From the NCBI GenBank assembly GCA_014529385.2, contig CM043956.1, forward strand, positions 85,549,721 through 85,613,720: a stretch of 64,000 nt of DNA, written 5' to 3'. This DNA comes from Adiantum capillus-veneris (taxonomy: Eukaryota > Streptophyta > Polypodiopsida > Polypodiales > Pteridaceae). Below are positions 42,331 through 52,048 of the stretch, piece after piece. The first letter of the stretch is position 1, and every line of letters starts with the position of its first letter. Under the pieces are notes generated by a model. That model searched no databases and was not told the DNA's origin. It worked only from the letters and a program-made list of their open reading frames with translations. The translations under genes were made by a program, and so were the position numbers.

Positions 42331-43193
42331 ATGGCACGAACAAAACAAACGGCTAGGATTGCATATCCAGAGGGGCCGGATGGCCAACAACTCAAAGGTA
42401 CAGCAACAGAAGCTGGAACTTCACAAGCTCAAGGTGAAGTCCACACAGAAGAAGCTGGAGCTTCAAATCAGCATGGCCAGTCCTCTACAGCAGCAAAAGA
42501 GAGACGGAAGCATCGTCTTGTTGTCTATTCATCGGACTCCAACGATTCTGATGGCAACAGGGAGGATGAGAGCGACCAGGGCAAAGAAACAAACAGCCAA
42601 AAGCAGCCGTCAGAAGGCTCCGAAGAGACAAAAACGGATGAAGATGCCCCATGGTTTGGCGTCCAAATACGAACTTATCAGGCTCACATGTCTATTGGGG
42701 GTAAGACACTTCCTAAAGGGAGTGGACCTACACCATCACATCCGGTCGATAGTGAAGATCACGAATCAGATGGAGAGTGGGTGGAATCCGATTATGAGGT
42801 GTTGGAAGTGCCTCTGCAGAAAAAAAAGAGAAAGAGCATTGTCTACAAGAAGAGGAAGCAAGTTGCCCGGACTCGTGCCAAAAATGTACCTCCACGTCGA
42901 CCTCAGAAGGTACGAAAGCACAGCCGTGCTTTTGCGGAGATTCGACACTATCAAAAGAGCACCGAGCTCTTGATTCGGAGGCCCCTTTTACAAGGCTATG
43001 CAGGGAGGTTTTGCAATTGTACAACACTCAGTTTCGGATGGGCGCCGTGGCCATAGAGGCAGTCCAAGAGGCAGCAGAGCAATATTTAACTGGAATATTC
43101 GAGGATTCTAACCTCTGTGCCATCCATGCAAAGCATGTAACCATTATGCCCAAGGATATGCATCTTGCTCGCCGTTTGCGCCATGAGGAGTAG
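42331..43193 (+). pseudogene. Histone H3-like protein with a long tail insertion, carried by the transposon
   Basis: Begins MARTKQTAR, identical to canonical H3 residues 1-8 with initiator Met (K4 kept; K9 replaced by Ile). About 185 extra residues follow: an acidic Ser-rich part (VVYSSDSNDSDGNREDESDQ), WFGVQIRTYQ, another acidic part, then basic blocks ([26 protein letters not shown]). The H3 fold starts near residue 197: [17 protein letters not shown] (alpha-N), then in another frame [25 protein letters not shown] (alpha-2), [19 protein letters not shown] and [13 protein letters not shown] (alpha-3), stop 43191. The shift lies at the C run 42982-42985, where one base seems lost. Loop 1 has canonical length, so it is H3-like rather than centromeric CENH3. 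It may help the element act on, or hide in, chromatin; that is inference. Confidence 0.88.
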
Positions 43194-43574
43194 CTTGTAA
43201 TTAGGCATCAACCTTTTTGTATTTACGGATCTCCAAGATTGGGAAGAATTTGAATACAAGCGTCTTTTGGTTCAATATCCCACTCTGTGCATTGTATTGG
43301 GAAGAATTTGAATATAAGCGTCTTTTATTGTATACCCCAGTGGACAATGTATTGTTTTAATTTTGCACCATGAAATGTAGCAGTGGTTCAACTTTTGTCT
43401 ACCTTCTATTGTATGTATGTAGCCATTAGCTTGTTATTGTGAAAAATTGCCTACGTTTAGCACCTTGGCTAAGTGGGGCAGGCACTTCCTGATGTATCCA
43501 TGCTATGTGACTCACTATTGCATGGAAAAAACATCTACAAAGTGTTCAAAATGGCTTGGAATTCCCCCAAGTTG

Positions 43575-43646
43575 GCTGCCACAAGGGCGCGCATTTGGGG
43601 CATCCAGAGGCCTATGGATGGACATAATGCGCGCCCTTGTGGCAGC
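43575..43646. repeat. Hairpin 1: perfect 21-bp inverted repeat, 30-nt loop
   Basis: GCTGCCACAAGGGCGCGCATT at 43575-43595 and its exact complement at 43626-43646. Confidence 0.93.
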
Positions 43647-44141
43647 CTCTCCTAGTGCTTTGCTGACACTCTCCAGTGGTTTCCAGACAATTTTGATAAG
43701 CAATAAGTATGTTTTGTTTGCTTCAATGCTTCAATTAACATAGATGCTGTTGGAACTCATCCCCCCTTAGTCCATGTCAGTCCTAAACTCCAGAAAGGGC
43801 TTAGATATTTCCACAAAGTTTACTCTTGGGGTTTGTTAATACAACTTTAGGTATCTGGGGCAAGATGGGCTTAAGGTTACCTGGGTATCCATGTCTTCCT
43901 GTTTTGCAGCTAGGTATTATTGTCTTCTCACTCTGTTTTGTAACTGGATATGCTCCTATTCTCCAAGAAGGATTTAGATATTGCCACAGTTTTGTGGTTT
44001 GTTAATACATCTTTAGGTATCAAGGGCACGATGGGCTTTAGGTTACCTGGGTATCCATGTGTTTCTCTTTTGCAACTGGGTATTAATGCCTTGAAACTCT
44101 CTTTTGTACTTGGGTATGCTCTTAGATGTGTCCAAATTCAT

Positions 44142-44211
44142 CTGCCACAAGGGCGCGCATTTGCACACTTCATCAGTTGATGGAAAGCCCTAATGCACGC
44201 CCTTGTGGCAG
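44142..44211. repeat. Hairpin 2: same 20-bp inverted repeat, 30-nt loop
   Basis: CTGCCACAAGGGCGCGCATT at 44142-44161 and its complement with one mismatch at 44192-44211. Same arms and loop length as hairpin 1 but a largely different loop sequence, so the arms are what is conserved. Confidence 0.92.
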
Positions 44212-44445
44212 CATTGTTTAGGCACTTCCAAGCCCTTTACTAGGAACATACATAACTTTGGAAGCCTAGAAATAACAAAGTATACATTTTTTAAATTTTA
44301 ATGCCTGCCAAACCCTTTAGTAGTCATAGCAAAAATTATGGTGCTTCTCATACACAATGGAAGCCCAACATATAAGAAATTAAAAACCTTGCAAGAAAGA
44401 GAGTCATAGACAACAAAAAGTAGTTTCATTAAAGAAATCAATGCT

Positions 44446-46007
44446 TTACATGATATCCGGCTTTTGCTTTAGGATCTTTCTAATTACAATTTTTTGGCGC
44501 TTGGCCTTTTGGGGTGGCTCCCTGTTAAGTAAAATGGTTGTGATTTCTTTGGTGTCATTAACCCCTACAGCTTGGTTCATGCGGACATGGGCAATAAGGC
44601 GCCCGCGAAAGTTTACACCGAAAGTGGATATTGCAAAATCTTTCTTTACAAGCACTACAAGGTTGGTCGTTTGGGCAAGTGTTGTTAAACACAACGCCTT
44701 GGAGAGTGAACGGAGAGCAAAAATGTTGTAGCGACCATTGGGAGAGTAGTCGGCATGGACAAATACCACGACACCAGTGGGACGTGTGCCGAGGTAGTGA
44801 GCAAGTTCCGCTTGAGGTCTGAACGGCGTCCTCCTCCCCCCTGACAATTGCGCCCAGGCATCAATCTCCAGAACATCCTGCAGAACATAGGTTTTCTGAG
44901 ATATGGCACAGAATTATGATATAACATTAACAAAATCATTTGTAACAATCAAATGTAAGTGAGCATCTATACCTCTTGTCTACGATCCTCCTCATCGGCA
45001 TCCGGGTGCAAGTAAAGATCCACACTTGACTTTCCCTTTGGATCAAGCAAAACAGGTGTTGCAGCAGGTGGTGGTGAATCCACTCTTGCACGTTTAGCCA
45101 AACACATGGCTTGCACGGCCACAAACTCCTCCTCAGAGACCTTGGCCTGCTTGGCCACTGCCACCTCGGCTTGTGCGATCGCCACTGTGTCCGCCAAAGT
45201 ATTCCCCATGGGCAGTAGGAGATCATCGTCATGGGAGGTGGTGGTATCAAGCTCAAACTTTCCATGGGCATCGAGGATGGCGAAACACTCATCCATGCGA
45301 AGCTCAAAGGATTTCTCCAGATCGTGCATAAACACAAACTCCTCCCCACCCACCACAATGGAGGAGAAGCGGGTAATCTCTACCTCAGGGATGGCATCCC
45401 GAGTGGTGGTTACTTCTGGTGGTCCCGAGGATGAACCGACTGATGGAGAGGCCTCCAAGAGGCCTTGAATCCCTACAGGGTAGGTCAAGGCAAGCGTCCT
45501 CTCCTCTGCGGATGAGTCAATGGCCGCGGGCTTGGGGTCCTTCACATCAGCCAATACCCCGTCGATCTGCAAGTGAGGTAGCACTACGTCAGGGCCTGCT
45601 GGGCACTCGTGAAGGAGGAAGATCATTATGGCCTGAACAGAGAAAAAAGTGTTTCAGATCCTTCCCTTACGCATTGCTCGCACATCATCAGCTTTAAGCC
45701 GCACATATTGTCCGGCGGGTTGTGCTATGGTGGCAAAGCGTGCAAACCGCTGATGAAATGGCCTGTCCCCTTGGTAGATGTGGTGGAGAAGGCCTTCAGG
45801 GACCCATTTCCTTGGTCGGTTTGGTAACTCAACAATGAATCTCCCCATGCACGTGGAAATGTATGAAGTAATGTGCTCAAGATATTGAGAGTGGAGGGTC
45901 AAGGTGGTTTCCAAATCAGGTTGGGTTGTGAAAAATGCTTGAAGCTCGGGGCGATTTGCATGCCCAACCTCAGTAAGGAATGCATCTAAAGCACTAGTAG
46001 CAGCCAT
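44446..46007 (-). CDS. Unknown protein of the CATTAGG element (minus-strand gene, three exons)
   Basis: ATG at 46007 (MAATSALDAFLTEVG) with a TATA box about 80 bases upstream. Model: exon 1 to 45684, exon 2 45632-44973, exon 3 44877-44446, all phase 0, about 471 codons. The exon 1 donor is uncertain: a GTGCGA donor at 45683 keeps the frame, the better-looking GTAAGG slightly downstream does not. Exon 1 has PRKWVPEGLLHHIYQGDRPF. Exon 2 is acidic and Ala-rich with EEFVAVQAMCLAKRARVDSP. Exon 3 has GVVVFVHADYSPNGRYNIFA and a basic end (PPQKAKRQKIVIRKILKQK). No family recognised. Position opposite the transposase suggests a second element protein, such as a DNA-binding or accessory factor. Confidence 0.5.
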
Positions 46008-46086
46008 GTCTTCTCTTTGCGTGATTGGGTATGCTAGGTCTCTCTGCAATGCTGGGATGAAAATGGTGAAATGAGGAGGTGGTCCT

Positions 46087-46096
46087 CCTTATATAG
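46087..46096 (-). promoter_or_regulatory. TATA box of the minus-strand gene at 46007
   Basis: Minus-strand CTATATAAGG, 80-90 bases before the ATG. Confidence 0.55.
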
Positions 46097-46402
46097 ACAT
46101 ATTCTATCTCGAAAAAAATAAAAAATATGGATTTAAAAAATAAATTTACACCACCTTAAAACTCAAGTACAAAATCAAGTACAACACCTTAAAACTTTTC
46201 AAAATCTTTAATAAAATATCTAATATATAAACGATTAAAGTTACAAGCCAATTCACTTAGACAAGATGATTTCGTCTGTAGCCCAATCTTTGTAAACAAG
46301 CATAGTGGCCTCCATCCGCCTTCCAATCTATACAACCAAAAATAGGCAATCAAAATACAAAAACCCACAGAAAATAAGAAAAGGTAGCTAAGGAAGCACA
46401 AA

Positions 46403-47577
46403 TCAGACCTTGTGTTGTTCTAGTTTGAAACTTGCATTACCGACATCCTCGAATCCCATTATGACAAAGTGTTCCCGAAGATTGGCAAGAGTCCAATGCG
46501 GATTCACTACAACCACCTCCACCTCGTTATTGGGCATGCGGACACGAATTTCAAAGGATTGAATCTCTTCGGCTATCAGCTGCAAGGGTATCCATTTGCC
46601 ACGTTTGTGCATCCACCTCTCATAGCTAAACCGTGCATACAAGGTGCACCTTGATTTCAAATACCGAAGGCAAAGCTGTGTGGGGGACACATTGCACTTA
46701 TAACAGTCACCATCATGCAAACCGTCAACATAGCCCCAATTGACACCTAGAATGGTGTCCATTGCATCTATGTCAACTTCTTTGCAAACAAACATTGTTG
46801 GTGTTTCTACAATCGGTAGAGAGCGGAATGCATGCACAAACAAATGAATGGGACAATGCCAACTGAGACCCACCGATCTGGTTGCCTTACCAAACTTTAG
46901 GGACCCTTGGAAATCTTGCAGCACCTTGCGCTTGAAAGAACGCAAAGCCCAATGGTCTGGAGTTGGCCATTTTGCACTGTGCAATGAGGGTGTCTCCACG
47001 GCTTCTAACCTACCATAGCTTTGGCTTGACTTCGGCACCACGTACTTGTGGGAGTACATGAATATTCGCTGCTCGGTAAGTTTTTTCGATGAAACATTAG
47101 GAAACATAAGCTCCCCAATGTGAGCATGCACAACCATGAATGTGCCTGAGAGGCACTCAAGCGGCTGCTCCTCAACTAAGCTGGATGGAAAAACATATTT
47201 ACAAATTTCCTTAGTTAAACATAATGATCACATAAACGTAAACATGACATATGCATGGGATAGCTAAACCATGAAAAATTACAATGAGGTGCAAATTGAT
47301 TAGAAGCTCTCTTGAGGTGGAGCTCAGCTGCACTGTAGACGTGTTGCACGATGGCCACCATTCCGGACTTTGTTTCTTTGAATGTCAATAGCCAGCCCTT
47401 CCAATGACGTTCCAATACGCCTCGACATCGTACGTGATGAGGTCCAGCACGTGACGGTTGCATGTAGATCCATGCACCCTTCTTGAACACTTGTGGGATC
47501 CATACCCCCTCTGAGTCTTTTGTGTTGTGCAACACAATCTCCTCTATCTCTGGTTTGGGCCGTCTATGCGTGGACAT
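46403..47577 (-). CDS. Unknown protein of the CATTAGG element (two exons)
   Basis: Exon 1 47577-47283 and exon 2 47175-46403 join by a GT-AG intron of 107 bp into 355 codons without a stop. N-terminal: EIEEIVLHNTKDSEGVWIPQ and HHVRCRGVLERHWKGWLLTF. Middle: RIFMYSHKYVVP, DHWALRSFKRKVLQDFQGSL, WHCPIHLFVHAF. C-terminal: a Cys-containing segment (GDCYKCNVSPTQLCLRYLKSRC), then VEVVVVNPHWTLANLREHF, which resembles a ubiquitin-like or docking beta-grasp strand order. No signal peptide or membrane helix. No family recognised. The intact splice frame suggests it was recently functional. Confidence 0.5.
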
Positions 47578-48258
47578 GCTTGGGAAGTTGGGCTTAGGAA
47601 GGGATTTGAAAGAGTTGAGTACTGTGGAGAGAGAATGAGGAGCTGAGGGGAGGGTGAGGTGAGCTGCCTATGGTGTCTATGGTGGCTTTGACAGTGGAGA
47701 TAGAGAAAGAGAGGAGTGAGAGGTAGAGAGGATAGTGTAGCTGTGGGCTATGGAGTGTGGGACTGTAGAGGGTTGATGGAGGTGTGAGAGAAGGGGGAGC
47801 TATGGAGAGAGAGGAAGAGAGTGGTGGAAAGCTTTTGGCTATGGCTGCCTTGACTGTAGAGAGAGAATGGGAGGAGGGAGAAGAGGGAGAGTGTGGGAGA
47901 GAAAAGTAATGAGGGAGAGAGAGAAAAGTGGATTTTGGGGGGAAAATTGACTTTTTAAAGTTAGTTTATGTTTTGGGGCAGTTTTGGAGGCAAATGGGTC
48001 AACTTTAGAACTTTTGAAAAATTTTCAATTTTTTGGGTTTTTAAGCATGCGTGTTTTTTTTTGGGGGGTCCCTCCCTCTTTTATGACACCTCTATCCTCC
48101 TATTTACCCCCCCCCCCCCCCAGCCTACCTCCCACCTCTCTCTAAGAACCAAGCATTGAAGAGGGAGACAACTAGGCTGCACCCCTACCATTCCTCCCCC
48201 TCTAGGTGATATCCCAAGAGCCTTCTCATTGGTTCTCCCTTAAGCCTTCACTAATCAA
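47578..48258. other. Right subterminal region of the CATTAGG element
   Basis: GA-rich, slippage-prone sequence (GAGAGAGA, GGAGGTGTGAGAG) from 47600 to 47930, then AT-rich text and a 15-base C run (48107-48121) mirroring the left G run. No gene. Confidence 0.75.
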
Positions 48259-48292
48259 AAAGGCCCAAGGAGAGTCCATATTTTTCCTAATG
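48259..48292 (-). repeat. Right terminal inverted repeat
   Basis: Ends GGAGAGTCCATATTTTTCCTAATG; pairs with 38677-38710. Confidence 0.88.
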
Positions 48293-49568
48293 TTATGCTG
48301 CATTTTTGGGCCGAAAAGAGAGCATATCTCTCACACCCAGACTCGTATACATGTGATCTAGGAGTCTACCCTGAGGTTTTGGCACGTTCTTCACGTGCTA
48401 ATCATATCAAAATTTTAAATTTTGAGTGCTCATTTTTTTGCAGCAGCCTATCAACAATCTCGACATATCGAGGTTTTGAAGTTTGATTTCTACAGTGTAG
48501 AGAGTGATGCGGTTTACATCTTTGGCTATATATGGCACACTATGGTGTCATTTGAGAGAGAATTCACCTTGTTTTTGTGTACGCAAGTGATACTTCAGAT
48601 GTGACTTTCGTCACACATGTGCATGCGGTTTCGTGCGCATTGTTTGACTGTGTGGGACATTTCCGAGAGCTTTTTTGGCACGATTTTGTGCAGTTTCATG
48701 CTATGTATGCATTATGCAGATATAGTTTGAGCTAGCCATAGTTCACAGAAGCAAGTTTACAGGTTTGCAGTGTTTTTTGGATAGGTACACGTCCATAGAG
48801 CTACTCAATCAGGAGTGAGCTAGTTTGTTATGCTTTTGGCATTGCATGTAGACCGTTTATGGATTTTTCTACTGAGACAGTGTCTATTGTCATGCATATT
48901 TGGTGAGATTTTTTGAGTTTTTTTTCTCAGTTTTCAGGGAAAACTCTGCCGGATTTTTTCCCAAGATTTCTCGCCATGGTTTATGCGTATTCACAGTTTG
49001 CTCTTTGATGGCTTAGTGGTCGAGTTGACTTCCACTCTGGCAGTTATTTGCGGTTCTTTTGGCTTGTGGTTTGCGTTGAGTTTTGACTCATTTTGCAAAG
49101 GAAATTCTTTTTTTTTCCCCTGTCTTCTCGCCGTAAAAGTTTGCAGTGTTGTGCCATCTTGTACAATGGTTTATATATTCCCACTTTGACAGTGATCGAG
49201 TGTTTACTCTCACTTTTGACAAGTTCTGTCAATTTGAACACAATTTGGCATTCTTGTACCCACTCTCGCAGGAGTGAGGATTAGCATATGCTTGTGTGGC
49301 TACAGACAGGTAGTCACATATTTCACAGGTTTTTGAAGATATTTGCAGGCAGTTACTCTTGTGAGATGCATTTTGAGCTAGTTTGCTCTATACTTGCATA
49401 TATGGTTATGTGCTTTACGCTCGGTTGAGCAGTTTGTCCCAGTTTATGCTTGCAAACTGTGGAGTTGTTTTATACATATGTGAGCATTGTTTTTGATGCA
49501 ATTGATCATGATTTTAAGCATCGTGTAGTGGTCAAGTTACCTCCCACTTTGTTTACCATAGTTTTGGC
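48293..49568 (+). other. copia-C leader/gag remnant, unreadable
   Basis: No protein homology visible in any frame up to the zinc knuckle at 49610. Presumed decayed leader and gag by position. Confidence 0.45.
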
Positions 49569-50042
49569 ATGGATATGGAGACGCTTCAGGTTAGAGGCGG
49601 TTCTCGCTCACGATCGCGGCAGACATGTCGGCACTACGGCCACGATGGGCATATTAGGCACCGTTGCTTTAGGCATATGAGGCAGTGGAAGAGGCAGATG
49701 CATGGTGCTACTATGAGGACAGATGTTAGAGAGTATGGATGTGAAGAGCATGTCACTTTTGAATCTATCTTGCCTTCAGACTACTTTGTGTCTTGGGATA
49801 GCACATTGTCTACGCGTTTTCTACTAGACGAGCATGCAGGTTTTCACGTGACGCCACGTCGTGATTTGTTTTTCTCTTTCTCTAGTGGGAGACTTGGTTG
49901 TGTGCAGTTTGTTGATGGTTCACCATATGACATAGAGGGTGCTCGAGATGTATGCATGTCTTTACCTAGCATTGCATTGCTTATGGTACGGGATGTATGT
50001 TATGTACCAGGACTCAGCCAGAGTCTCATTTCACTGCGTTAG
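49569..50042 (+). pseudogene. copia-C zinc knuckle and protease remnant
   Basis: A 157-codon frame with a degraded knuckle CRHYGHDGHIRHRC (second Cys to Tyr), then protease-like FLLDEHAGFHVTPRRDLFF, where the catalytic DSGA has become DEHA, then YDIEGARDVCMSLPSI and VRDVCYVPGLSQSLIS. These match the order of a copia Gag-protease. The frame ends with TAG; pre-integrase traces follow to about 50180. Confidence 0.75.
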
Positions 50043-50415
50043 TTGTTGCAGAGTAGTTATGATTGTGTATTGCTTGGAGAGTTGTCATTTCATATACAAA
50101 GGGGATCATTGGTGATAGACAGAGGTGCTAGGAGTGTCCGGTATAACCTTCGCATAATTCTGACACACGAGACGGTGTAGTCTCTGTCTATTTGCAAGAG
50201 ACAAAGTGTGTCTCTTTTGCGGATGTGCTACATGGGGAGCAGCTTGTGAATTTTTCTTTTGGTGTTGTTCATGCAGATAGTGGTATCTCTGGGGATGCAC
50301 ATCTTGGTTAGTCATCAATTGATGTGACATCAATTGAGCCATATACCCATGCTTTGTTCTATGATGCATCTGAAAACTTTAAGGACAGGAGTGTCCTTCA
50401 AAGAGCTATGTGTGA

Positions 50416-50799
50416 TTGAGTGGTGCTGATTTTTCAGTTTTGCAGTCATTCTCAGCAGATATGCCTTTGCCAGATGATGATATTGCTGACATGGTAATGC
50501 ATAGTCAGGTGGTTCTTGATGAGAATGCATATGGCACTGAGGTTGCTGACAATAGGGATAGGTTGGCAGACATAGTGCATGTTTTGTTGTCTTTTAGGTC
50601 TCTCATGTCTGACCTTTTGGTCTCAAGATCTGATCTTGCTTATGCGGTTGGTGCATTTGCAGTGGGACTTGTCAACTGTGCGATGACTGACACTGGCATT
50701 GTGCATTGTGGAGCCATGTGGGTTGTCTCACTCAATACCTGCATCAGGAGTGTCATCATAGCTCTAACCCTAGTGGTATGCATGTTGCATCTACACTAG
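50416..50799 (+). pseudogene. copia-C RT/RNase H junction remnant
   Basis: An open frame whose middle, LMSDLLVSRSDLAYAVGAF, resembles the 'GSLMYxxxxTRPDIAYAVG' segment between copia RT and RNase H. The rest is not recognisable. A large deletion removed integrase and the RT core. Confidence 0.5.
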
Positions 50800-50919
50800 A
50801 GCGGTTACAGAGTGAGCCAGTGGGCATAGGTTGAGAGCCGTCTTCTCTCACCTTTTGTATATACTAGTTGTAAGCTAGTCTTCTTGCCACTTATCAACAC
50901 ACAGCCTTTAGTGGGAGAA

Positions 50920-51087
50920 TGTTAGGTAAAGGCAATGTGCCTTACTGTGCTTTGCCCGTGTCTGCCTTCCAATGTACGGCCACCCAGATTTATCTCCTTA
51001 TTCTTTATACATACAAAGAATAAGGAGCTCTCACTGATTCTCACATTGTGCTCATACAGTGAGATTTGAGAGCTCCACGCACATCCT

Positions 51088-51155
<68 letters not shown>

Positions 51156-51182
51156 CACATGCACCACATTCGCGCACTCACA
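50920..51182 (+). repeat. copia-C 3' LTR (263 bp)
   Basis: Begins TGTTAGGTAAAGGCAATG; contains a pure (CT)n tract (51091-51153). Followed by TSD AATTG. Confidence 0.85.
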
Positions 51183-51187
51183 AATTG

Positions 51188-51702
51188 CACCCCTTGCTAC
51201 ATAGTACTAGCTTTGTATGATCATCTTGCTTTATGATCAATGTCAATTGAATGCCATACAAAGAGAATCCTACTGCACTAGTATCCCACGGTAAGGCAAG
51301 GTCTATAAAGACAACATTTCACCCTCTAGATGGCTTGAACTCAATATATATATATATTTTATTGGTACTCTAACAAAACTTTTCTAAACACTTGGAGAAC
51401 CTACTCATGAAAAATGTTAATGGCAAAATTGACTATATACTTTGAAATCTTTTCCTCTAGATTTTGTAAGTTTCACCTTCAAATCTATAATTGTAGGTAA
51501 ATTTCAAAATTTGTAGGTGGGATTCCACTAAACCTAGGTTTGTCAGCCTTCCAAAATCAAGCCTATGTCATGGTGGAAACGTTTTTTACCAAGTCTTGAA
51601 CAATGACATGATTTTTTTATGCGATTTGTCTCTTTGCCCAGAACAGCCATTATTTTTGCAACGGTTATCTATACATATGTTAATGCTTCCTATTGCTTCT
51701 CT
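51188..51702. repeat. Unit Y, copy 3, right part
   Basis: Continues the Y repeat after copia-C (compare 35731-36220): TTGCTACATAGTACTAGC, GGTAAGGCAAGGTCTA, AACCTAGGTTTGTC, TGCTTCCTATTGCTTC. It stops at the left edge of element D. Confidence 0.8.
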
Positions 51703-52033
51703 AAACGAAAGAATGATGAGCATTTTTTTGTGAGCTAGACAGAGCAGAGATGGAGAGACCCTTCAAAGATTCCAAAATGAGATGCCAAGCGGCCCAATTA
51801 AAGAGAAAATTCTAAAGTTGTAAAGGGCCCCGTATAAAAGGGATTCTTTTTATCATTTGTAAGGGCTTTTTGGAGCCTGTTTGAAGTTGGTAGAGTATGA
51901 TTTTTTGATAGGGGGGTGTGCCTGTCCAACCTTTGTGTGTTTTTTCATGAGAATGGACATTGTGATGGCATTGCAAGCTCTGTAAGTGTCTTCTTGAAGT
52001 AATATCAAGCCATTGCTGCCACATTTTGTGTCA
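51703..52033 (-). repeat. Element D 3' LTR (approximate)
   Basis: On the minus strand the sequence after the purine tract begins TGACACAAAATGTGG, with CCTTTTATACGG (TATA-like) near 51840. The far edge is set only by where unit Y resumes (51703-51715). The partner LTR lies outside the window. Confidence 0.55.
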
Positions 52034-52048
52034 TTCCCCCTTTCCGCC
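52034..52048 (-). promoter_or_regulatory. Element D polypurine tract
   Basis: Minus-strand GGCGGAAAGGGGGAA directly before TGACAC. Confidence 0.7.

Larger units (their letters stand above)
43194..44445. other. Convergent spacer with direct repeats and two hairpins
   Basis: Lies between the 3' ends of plus- and minus-strand genes. It has two direct copies of a segment of about 155 bp (43799-43952 and 43973-44122: TTAGATATT, GGTTTGTTAATACA, GGTTACCTGGGTATCCATG), bracketed by the hairpins at 43575-43646 and 44142-44211. Also GGGAAGAATTTGAATAYAAGCGTCTTTT is duplicated at 43240 and 43297. No gene. Confidence 0.75.
38677..48292 (+). mobile_element. 9.6-kb DNA transposon encoding a transposase-like protein and a histone H3-like protein
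   Basis: Terminal inverted repeats of about 33 bp begin CATTAGGAAAAA (left 38677, right ending 48292) and share TGGACTCTCC and TGGGCCTT. Beyond them the ends stay loosely symmetric: AAGGGAGA, a long G run (left 38824-38844) facing a C run (right 48107-48121), and CCCCCCAAAA with CTCTCTCTCC near 39145 and 47900. The flanks are AGTT and TTATG; the target duplication is TT or absent. Contents: a spliced transposase-like gene (39316-42189, plus), an H3-like gene (42331-43193, plus), a convergent spacer with paired hairpins, and two minus-strand genes (46007-44446 and 47577-46403). It sits in copia-C. I cannot place it in a named superfamily; the 5-base end CATTA recalls CACTA, but the transposase is not TNP2. 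The MITE at 4311-4761 has the same ends. Confidence 0.85.
38103..51182 (+). mobile_element. Old Ty1/copia remnant copia-C, split by a DNA transposon
   Basis: LTRs at 38103-38375 and 50920-51182 begin TGTTAGGTAAAGGC and end CTCACA or TTCACA. A tRNA-iMet-like primer site follows the 5' LTR and GTGGGAGAA (a purine tract) precedes the 3' LTR. The inside is cut down: only 38376-38676 and 48293-50919 belong to it, with traces of zinc knuckle, protease and RT/RNase H junction. Integrase and most of the RT are deleted. LTR divergence (about 9% outside the microsatellite) makes it the oldest datable element here. Confidence 0.85.

Noticed and set aside
42331-43193. Reading the H3-like gene as a centromeric CENH3
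   Set aside because: Loop 1 has the canonical H3 length, the alpha-3 end ([20 protein letters not shown]) is close to ordinary H3, and the tail starts MARTKQTAR. CENH3 usually has a divergent tail and a longer loop 1.
43515-43703. Small frames over the twin hairpins
   Set aside because: Open only because of the GC-rich palindrome; no conservation between the two hairpin copies.
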